From Arabidopsis thaliana (lineage: Eukaryota > Streptophyta > Magnoliopsida > Brassicales > Brassicaceae): a stretch of DNA of 64,000 nt. Every line of letters starts with the position of its first letter. The first letter of the stretch is position 1. The position numbers and the translations under genes are program-made. The stretch spans positions 4,030,001-4,094,000 of the forward strand of contig NC_003070.9 in assembly GCF_000001735.4 (NCBI RefSeq), read 5' to 3'. The notes below the pieces were generated by a model. That model saw only the letters and a program-made list of their open reading frames with translations, was not told where the DNA came from and did no database searches. Shown one piece after another: positions 54,289 through 64,000 of this stretch.

Positions 54289-54888
54289 ATGGCCACCGTT
54301 GAGGTATTCTCTTAATTTTGTTGTTCGTCACATTATAAATCTATATCTATAATTCATTTTCGCTGTTAATATTATCCGGAAATGATTAGTTATCAAAATC
54401 TTTACAATATTTATCATGTATGATTCTATCAAGTGAGATGGAACGGTATGCAATTTTTCCGTTTAATAATGTGTTTTCGCTTACAGGTTGAACAAGTCAC
54501 TCCAGTAGCAGTAGAGAACGTTGAGGTACCAACAAAGACAGTGGAGGAGACAGTGGTGGAGACAGAGGTGACCCAACAGCCGGAAGAATCCGTCCCCGCC
54601 GTGACAGAACAAAAATCCGAAGCACCAATTGTAGAAACAAACGAAGAAGTGGTTGTGGAAGAGGCAGAGAAGAAAGATGAAGAAACCGAGAAGAAAACAG
54701 AGGAGAAAGACGAGAAGACAGAAGTGATCACGGAAACTCCGGTAGTTGAGGAGGAGGAGAAGAAAGCTGAGGAAGTGACCGAAACTCCGGCGGTTGTGGA
54801 GGAGGAGAAGAAGACAGAGGTGGTTGAGGAGAAACAGACTGAGGTTGCGGCTGCTGAGGAAGTCGCCGTTGAGAAGGCCGAGGAGTAA
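54289..54888 (+). CDS. Small acidic Glu/Lys/Val-rich protein
   Basis: Exon 1 is only 15 nt (54289-54303, MATVE) and exon 2 is 54487-54888; together 138 aa. The protein is almost wholly made of Glu, Val, Lys and Thr in irregular repeats (ETPVVEEEEKKAEEVTETP, VVEEEKKTEVVEEKQTEV) and is expected to be disordered and very acidic. It has no signal peptide or membrane segment. It has been called vacuolar calcium-binding protein-related by similarity to a radish protein (RVCaB) with the same composition; calcium binding would be through the many carboxylates, not EF hands. I match it to At1g12080. The tiny first exon is easily missed by gene finders; the splice sites (GAG/GTATTC and TTACAG/GTTGAA) are good. 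Confidence 0.9.
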
Positions 54889-57800
54889 AGAGGAAGGAAG
54901 AAGCTATATATGACCTTTTTTGGTCTCATATCGTTTTCTGTTTATTTTATTTTATCAACATTTCATAAGTATTTTCTATGTTTGTTGGGTTTGTTATGAT
55001 GAAATCAGATGTTTGGATCTTTTAATGGTTGCTACATTGTTTACATGCTTGGTCGTAGCAACAAAGTACAAACTTAAACCGAGAACATGGAAGATTAAAA
55101 CCGTTTATGTCTACATGCAAAAAAATAAAAAATTACATCCCTTTTTCTAAATATACAACATAACATTATTCAGTTTTTCAAAAAAATAAGTACAGATGAA
55201 AGTTTTCTTAAGAGATACTATAAGATCGTACATTTATTTGGAACTTTTCATATTAACTGTAAACGTTAACAATAAGACGAGAGAATCTAATCAATGAATA
55301 TAAATATTTTGATCATTTCATCAAAGAGGAGTAATTAAGAGAAATTTAAAGAGGTCAATCCGTCAATGATGCAATCTTGAGTGCAAAAAACCTAATATTC
55401 TTGGTTTTGAAATTTGAATCAAACAAAGTTACTTACCACAGTTACCTTTTTTTGTTGATTGACCAAGATTGTGGGCTTTTAATCTACAATCTACTCGGGT
55501 TAGAGCGTCGAGCATGTAAAAATTGTAGTATTTTCTTCTTTGGTGGTGAATTCTTCTTCACGCAACTATTAGCCATTACAGACGTCGACAAAGTTGCTCT
55601 TTTAGTTGAAGCATTATAAAGCGGCATATTTTACAAAAGGCTGCAGACAGTAGAACGAGTCAAAGACTCAAAAGTCTTATAATGCGTTCTGTGGATGTCA
55701 AATAGACAATAGATGTGATGATATCGTTTATCGAATTCACTTAGTGGGCTTGGGTCTTGGGTTTATATTTTTGGGCCTACTTTAGTCGGTCTGCGAGATC
55801 AGTAGGCTACAATGCTATATGACCCAAGCCCATCTTGGCATTTTCATGATTTCTTATTACATCACAATTATGAATTATCAATTATGTATGTGATAAAAAA
55901 AAGGAATTTGCAATAGATTTTAGTAAAAATTATTTCTTTATTATTTTATTTTATTTTTAAAGTATAAATAAATAAGATTTTATTATATAATTATAAATAA
56001 GATTTATTGCAAATTAGTTAAAAACCGGTTGGAATTTTCTATGTAAATCTTAATATATGATGTATATTAATGTTAATATGATCTTATTCAAGTAATACAT
56101 AAAAATTAAATTTATATGGTGACCCCGATCTTACACCATTTCGTTTGTAATAATAGATGTGAGAAACCTATTTTATAAGCAGAAAAAGACGTTTACGTAC
56201 GTAGTTTATCAACGGTGTTGCCTGCGTCTACAAAATTATCATATCTTCGCAAACCAAAAATAATTATAACAAAACATATCAATAAGGTTTATCATATCAC
56301 AAGTCAATACTTAACGTCCCAAATCTGTTTATTGCAAAACTTGAACGAAAACGTACATTGCAAAAGATATCCATGCTCCGACGATATCCACTAGTTTGTT
56401 TTTGGATTTTAGCCCATTATATATACTTGAAGTTCATGATTCAAAATCAAAAGATTGAGATTGCTTCTACTGTTTCTTGCTTACTCACACGTTATAAATA
56501 ATTTAGGAGATATTCATTGAACTAATAGCAAGAAGAAAACAAAGAGAGTTCACGGGCTCAATATGCATCCACCGAATGTATAATTGCTTCTTAGGGACCA
56601 TCCAACTCTGAAATGACACGCAATACATTGTGACAGCAAACTGTGATGACACAAACTCACAAAGTGTAATTAAGTTCTTTTGTTTTAAATGACCGAGAGA
56701 ATGATCGTGAATGAATCTATATTTACTACTAGCATCTCTAATCTGTTGATTACCTCATATAACGATGAGATTTTAGTAGTATTACTTGTATCAAAAATGA
56801 TAAACTAATTGTACCCTTTTTTCTGTTGGTTTTCCTTCTTCTTTTAGTTTATGTTAAGATGATAATTGTTTTTGTTAAAGAATGGATTAATAGGCATAAA
56901 TGAAAATAAAATCACAATGAAAAGGAGATGAGATCTTAGATAATGCATGAATGATATAGATTAAAATCCAGATATATATTTAAGTGAGAGAAGCATGTGA
57001 ACCTTAAATGGTATTAAAATTCAGGTTGATCCTGTAAACAATTTTTTACTCTAGTGGTATGTCTTGTGGTAGTACTAGTGAGATCATGGAAGAATCTAAC
57101 ATTCTATATTAAAGATATATATAGGTCAATCCATTAATTATATAAATAATAGCTAAAAGGCCATGGTTTTTCAAATACTTTTTTCTCATTATTATAAAAT
57201 TTTGTTAGTCAATTATTCATTTTATTCAACAATTTTACTCAAATATGATTTATCATAGAGACATAAATCCTAGAGTAAGATTGGATTCATTATAGAATGA
57301 AATAGCCATCATAGAGGAAACGTATTAACATTTCACATAGGTAGTGAAATAACATATACAATATTATAAAACTATGTGTTAATCGACTAATAACCAATTA
57401 ATGAGAAACTAAAACATCTGTTAGAATATGAGATCTTGAGTGTTACAGTATCTATGGCATTGTCACAGAACATTCCTCATTGATTGATTATGACATTTAT
57501 ATGTGTATTTATTCATCTAAATATCTAATGACGGCCAATTGCCAGCTAAAATTCGAAACTTTAACGTTGCGTATATCGTCTATATTTTGAGACTTAGTAA
57601 TTTATATTGATTTTATTTTCTTTGATATTTTTACGTTTTTGCCTTGATATATATGAACAAAATCCGTTATAGCCATCGTCCGACCAAGAAAAAAATCCGT
57701 TATATATATATCTAGTATTGGATAATGTTTTACGTACCTTAGAGAAGATCGGATTTTAAGTTGCTATAATTAGTTTATATATATGTAATAATATCGCAGC

Positions 57801-60175
57801 CAATGCCCAACTATATATGTATAATGAATTTTTTCCTTCGAAATGCATGTGGTTTGAGACCATATTGGTCTGGAATCTTTCAACTTTATCGAAGTGGTGA
57901 CTACTACTATCCCGAAAAGACGAAACAAAACAAAAACACACATTTAGTTTGTTCTCCACTTCCTTCCTAGTCCCATGTGACGACCAAAAGAGATCTTAAT
58001 AACTTACTCTTCAATATATCCTTCACTAGATTCTTTATTCACTGGAAATAATCGTTTGTTACATTTAGATCTTATATATGTATGTTTTTGTTTTGTTTCT
58101 TTGTAGCCATATTTTCATTCGATAAGAGTGTTTAAAGTTTATCGATATAAATCACCAAAAAATTTAAGGTCTGTTTTATCATCATTTGCATGTACGCTGA
58201 AAATTATTCTATGATAAACTCAAGAATTAGACTTAATTACGTCGGAAAGAAAATTAGACTAAATTACGTAAAAATATGTATATATTGGTGATATAACTAG
58301 TCCCGGCTAATAAACATTTCATCTTGCTTTTTCAAACGCTAGATATTATAATATATGTCAAATGTTTTTTCAAAAATGGGGTTTGCTGAAATGTCTAAAT
58401 ACGTTATCAGCCAATGGTTTTTCTTTTTAAACTTCATTTTTGTCCTCGGACCGGGTAAAAACAAATACTCATCATCAATCCTAAAGCGTTTTGAACTTAA
58501 AACCATCTTTCATATAAATATTTATGGATTATCAACCAATCTATGGTAATTAACTTATGTTTTTTTCCTTCTATTAGCTAAAGATCAGAACAAGAAAATT
58601 AATCCCTTCCCCGCTGTAAAAACACATCTGTTTGTATACACAGTAGATTTTCTCCTCCCCACAGGTCAAAATATACTTGTTTGTATAAGTATTTGACGGC
58701 ATTTAATTTGTTTGTATAATGATGTTTGGGCATCCATATCAACATAATATATATATTGGTAACTATATAATTAAATGTGTAATGCAGTCATGCAGTTTAT
58801 GCCTTTGCATGAAGACAATAGTAATAAGGACGCAACGTTTTAAAAGATTGATCGAGACGTCAGGCCCGAGAGCTCAGTTTGAGACAGTTGTCTACTATAA
58901 GATCTTTCCTTGCATTTGTGGCCCAAAATATATAACTCGCTTTTTTTAATGCAAAATTTAATTTTCAAGTAAATTTAGTTGATTAATTACAAATTGCAAA
59001 GAAAATTTAGGATTAGATACTAATTAATACCCTACATATTCCCCCAAATAGATAACATTTTTTTTTGGTGGGTGTGGGGGGGGGGGGGGGAGCAAAACCC
59101 CCAAATTGATAACTATAATCTTTTCTATCATTGATACTAAAAAGAATTTTAAAATTGTTTGTTTGTTTGTACAGTCTGTACGTAGCGTGATATTTTACCA
59201 GTGATATATATTTTACCAGAAAAGACATATGTTCAAAAACTTTTTGATATTTTTCTTGTAATTAGTTTTATGTATATGATTATTCGTGAAAGATCCATGC
59301 ACTAAGAGTAAAACTTATTCCATTGCATATATCAAAGAATCTGACATGATAAATCCGAGAACTGATTATTTCTATTTTATTCTGACGAACTTATAATATC
59401 TTCTTCTTTTTTTTGTTTGAAACTTGAATTTAATATCTCATGCACGTATAAGTGTATGTTCTTATGAATTTTATGTTTGATCTATATTTTTCAGATTTGA
59501 AATTTAAGATTTTCTTGATTCACCATTTCCTACAGCAGCTGTAACCCAAGATTTTCTTGATTCACCATAATGCTTTAGTAAATAGCTTTTTATTTCTTAT
59601 TGAATAGTTTTTTATAGTCTTACATGTTGTGCCATAAATTTTAGAAATTTATTCAACTAGATATTTTTGGATGATTAATACAACTGGTTAAAAACATACT
59701 CTCCTATACTGATATACATTTTTCCTAACAATCTACGATAAGATAAAAGTGTAATGGGTAGACTTCTCTTGAAATGAATTAGTGCTTGTATACAACAAAT
59801 ATGAACCAAAATATTTGGGTAGAACTGTAGAAGATACAGTCTATATATATAAACCATAAAACACAATATTCCGTATAATAATGAATCCATAACATAAAAG
59901 TTAAATTCTTATTAATTCATAGAATCATAATACAAACCAATACAACAATACCCCCAATGGTAAGAGTATATATAATAGGAAATAATGAAACTGTAAACTT
60001 CAGGAATCTTACGGATCACCCCAATGAACACCAGAGCAAGCAGAGTAGAAGAAACCACAGATCAAGATATATAAAGACACAATATAAGAGTATAGAGAAT
60101 CACCCTGTCTCTTTAAAACAAGAAGATAAATTAATACACACATAAGTGTATTTAAATTATATATCAATATGGTTT
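54889..60175. other. Long AT-rich intergenic region
   Basis: 54889-55100 is the 3' UTR of the acidic protein gene. 55740-55850 has several GGGCTT/GGGCCT elements and CCCAAGCCCA. 59041-59113 has a poly-G insertion between direct repeats (separate entry). 60000-60175 is the 3' UTR of the hybrid proline-rich protein gene. I found no convincing coding sequence in 5 kb; open stretches near 58719-58949 and 55377-55619 show no family features. Confidence 0.5.
59041..59113. repeat. Poly-G tract of 15 bp flanked by 16-bp direct repeats
   Basis: CCCCCAAATAGATAAC at 59041-59056 and CCCCCAAATTGATAAC at 59098-59113 flank a G-rich patch (GGTGGGTGT then 15 G at 59076-59090). Runs of G this long are rare in this genome. 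Confidence 0.85.
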
Positions 60176-60589
60176 TTAGCATTGGAAGCCAGGAGGAAGT
60201 TGTTTGCTGCAAACATTAAGGAGTAGACTTAAAGATATTGGGAGGTTCAAGTTGATTCCAAGAATGTTAGCCTTAAGAGCGGTGCAGAGACAAACGGCTG
60301 CCTCAACATCAGCGAGTCCTTGGATGAGGCTGCAGCATGGCTCGACCGGTGGCTTGCCAAGGGTCAAGTCCAGGAGGCCGTTGAGCACATTAGCGCAGAC
60401 ACCGAGCTTGAGGGTGTCTTTAGGGCACTTGCTCGAGCCAGAGCTAGGGCTTGGGGTTGGTTTAGGAGTTGGCTTTGGCTTGGGAGAGGGGCAACCTCCG
60501 CCGCACGGAGTACAGCTACCACAGGCGGAGATTGTTGTGAAAAAGAGAAGATTGAGAGCCAAGAAAAGAGCTATGGAACTTGAAGCCAT
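60176..60589 (-). CDS. ELP: Hybrid proline-rich protein with 8-Cys (LTP-like) domain, extensin-like
   Basis: A single exon of 137 aa. A signal peptide ([22 protein letters not shown], cleaved near residue 22) leads into a short Cys/Gly segment ([12 protein letters not shown]), a proline-rich stretch ([15 protein letters not shown]) and a C-terminal eight-cysteine motif domain: C-x9-C ... CC ... C-x-C ... C ... C. The hydrophobic spacing fits the HyPRP group related to non-specific lipid transfer proteins. Such proteins are secreted to the cell wall or plasma membrane face; relatives (AIR1, EARLI1) act in lateral root growth, cold response and systemic priming. I match it to At1g12090. Intact, intronless; TATA-like DNA (GTTTTATAGTGG) lies near 60672-60682 on its upstream side. 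Confidence 0.92.
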   Translation of the reverse strand: MASSSIALFLALNLLFFTTISACGSCTPCGGGCPSPKPKPTPKPTPSPSSGSSKCPKDTLKLGVCANVLNGLLDLTLGKPPVEPCCSLIQGLADVEAAVCLCTALKANILGINLNLPISLSLLLNVCSKQLPPGFQC

Positions 60590-63256
<2,667 letters not shown>

Positions 63257-63405
63257 AATAACTCCCTCTGTTCCTTTTTGTTTGATTGTTTATAAAAAAA
63301 ATTTGTTTCTAAAAGATTGATTTTTTAAGTTTTCTATGTAATATTTATTGGTTAGTATTGGTGAATTGTAATTTTCAAGAAAAATAGTTAATTCTCATTG
63401 GTTTA
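63257..63405. mobile_element. MITE-like fragment with CTCCCTCTGTTCC terminus
   Basis: TAACTCCCTCTGTTCCTTTT at 63258 is the kind of terminal sequence found on several plant MITEs (CTCCCTCYGTTCC). The matching inverted end was not found before the neighbouring element begins, so this is probably a truncated copy or one end only. Confidence 0.35.
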
Positions 63406-63410
63406 GAGTA

Positions 63411-64000
63411 GGGATGTCAAAATGGGTAACCCAACTCAACTCATAATCAAATGAGTTTAAGGTTAAATGAGTTATGGGTTGACCCAACTCATTTTGTTAA
63501 ATAGGTTGGGTCTACCTATAACTCATTTAATATGGGTTAACCCATTTAAATAATAATTTAATTAATTATTATTATAAAAATAATAAATTAATAATGATTC
63601 ATTATCATCAAACTTAGGATATTTACGGATTCCACTTTTTACGGATTTACGTTTTTGACGAGAAAATCATGGGTTTACGTTTTTGGCGGGAAAATCTCGG
63701 GTTTACGTTTTTGGCGGAAAAATCACGGATTTACGTTTTTGGCGGGAAAATCACGGATTTACGTTTTTGGCGGGAAAATCACGGTTTTTTGTTTTTTGGC
63801 GGGAAAATTACGAGTTAACGTTTTTGGCGGGAAAATTACGAATTTACGTTTTTGGCGGGAAAATCACGGGTTTACGTTTTTGGCGGGAAAATCACAGGAT
63901 TTACATTTTTGGCGGGAAAATCTTGGGTTTACGTTTTTGGCGAGAAAATCTTGGGTTTACGTTTTTTGCAGGAAAATCACGGGTTTACTTTTTTGGCGGG
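63411..64000. mobile_element. Non-autonomous hAT-like element (left part; continues beyond the window)
   Basis: TAGGGATGTCAAAATGGGT at 63411 is a typical hAT terminal inverted repeat start. It is followed by subterminal repeats of GGGTAACCCAACTC / GGGTTGACCCAACTCATTT in both orientations (63425-63550), as hAT transposases require. From about 63650 the interior is a 28-bp tandem array. No transposase is visible. The right end and the 8-bp target duplication lie outside the window, so family membership is inferred from the left end only. Confidence 0.55.
63645..64000. repeat. 28-bp minisatellite, about 12.5 units, most with an E2F site
   Basis: Units of 28-29 bp share TTTACGTTTTTGGCGGGAAA followed by ATCACGGG or close variants. 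I count 12 full units and one cut by the window end. About nine contain GGCGGGAAA, the reverse complement of TTTCCCGCC, the canonical plant E2F-DP binding site; the others differ by one or two bases (GACGAGAAA, GGCGGAAAA, GGCGAGAAA, GCAGGAAAA). Confidence 0.9.

Noticed and set aside
54429-54929. Ser/Thr-rich frame on the - strand opposite the acidic protein gene
   Set aside because: It is antisense to GAG/GAA/GTG-rich codons and overlaps a well-supported spliced gene.
58719-58949. 76-codon frame in the long spacer with several Cys residues
   Set aside because: It has no signal peptide pattern, promoter or family features, and length and composition are as expected by chance in 5 kb of spacer.
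63645-64000. Regularly spaced repeats suggesting a CRISPR-like array
   Set aside because: Units abut with no unique spacers and the host is a plant; it is a minisatellite.

Overview
The window is plant nuclear DNA, and I recognise it as Arabidopsis thaliana (or a very close relative), upper arm of chromosome 1, spanning roughly loci At1g11930 to At1g12090. The basis is exact recall of several proteins (LRX1, RUB3, OSCA1.3, ACO3, PFP-beta, BAG5), short GT-AG introns with AT-rich sequence, and compact genes separated by AT-rich spacers. Locus numbers are from memory and were not looked up.

Layout. 0-9 kb: the 3' end of a YggS/PROSC-type PLP-binding protein gene (+), a GT14-type glycosyltransferase (-) and the KDM3-type JmjC histone demethylase JMJ26 (-). 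9.8-13.8 kb: the calcium-permeable channel OSCA1.3 (-). 14.3-16.2 kb: a tandem duplication holding a decayed RUB/NEDD8 copy and the intact RUB3 (+). 16.2-19.1 kb: an O-fucosyltransferase-like protein (-). 20.1-23.7 kb: the beta subunit of PPi-dependent phosphofructokinase (-). 26.3-27.7 kb: ACC oxidase 3 (+). 28-29.4 kb: a probable snoRNA transcription unit and a second cluster of GGCCCA promoter elements. 31.3-32.1 kb: a retroposon that looks like a Sadhu element. 32.6-36.3 kb: two plant-specific genes of unknown or poorly known function (-). 40.2-42.4 kb: the root-hair cell-wall protein LRX1 (+). 42.9-45.9 kb: fumarylacetoacetase (+). 46.3-47.0 kb: BAG5 (+). 47.7-48.0 kb: a secreted Cys-rich peptide (-). 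48.9-50.1 kb: a Rho GDI (-). 54.3-54.9 kb: a Glu/Lys/Val-rich acidic protein (+). 60.2-60.6 kb: a hybrid proline-rich 8-Cys protein (-). The last 0.75 kb enters a hAT-like transposon that carries a tandem array.

The genes are independent housekeeping, signalling and cell-wall genes; there is no operon-like or clustered pathway. The less ordinary material lies between them: a 28-bp tandem array in which most units carry a canonical E2F site (63.65 kb to the window end), an apparently standalone C/D snoRNA with its own site II/telo-box promoter, a decaying ubiquitin-like duplicate that has lost its diglycine tail, an exact root-hair cis-element upstream of LRX1, long ATT microsatellites, and an AACGTT motif repeated at 21-bp spacing. 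I saw no convincing virus-like or LTR element and no tRNA gene. Exon borders were read by eye from GT-AG sites and reading-frame continuity.
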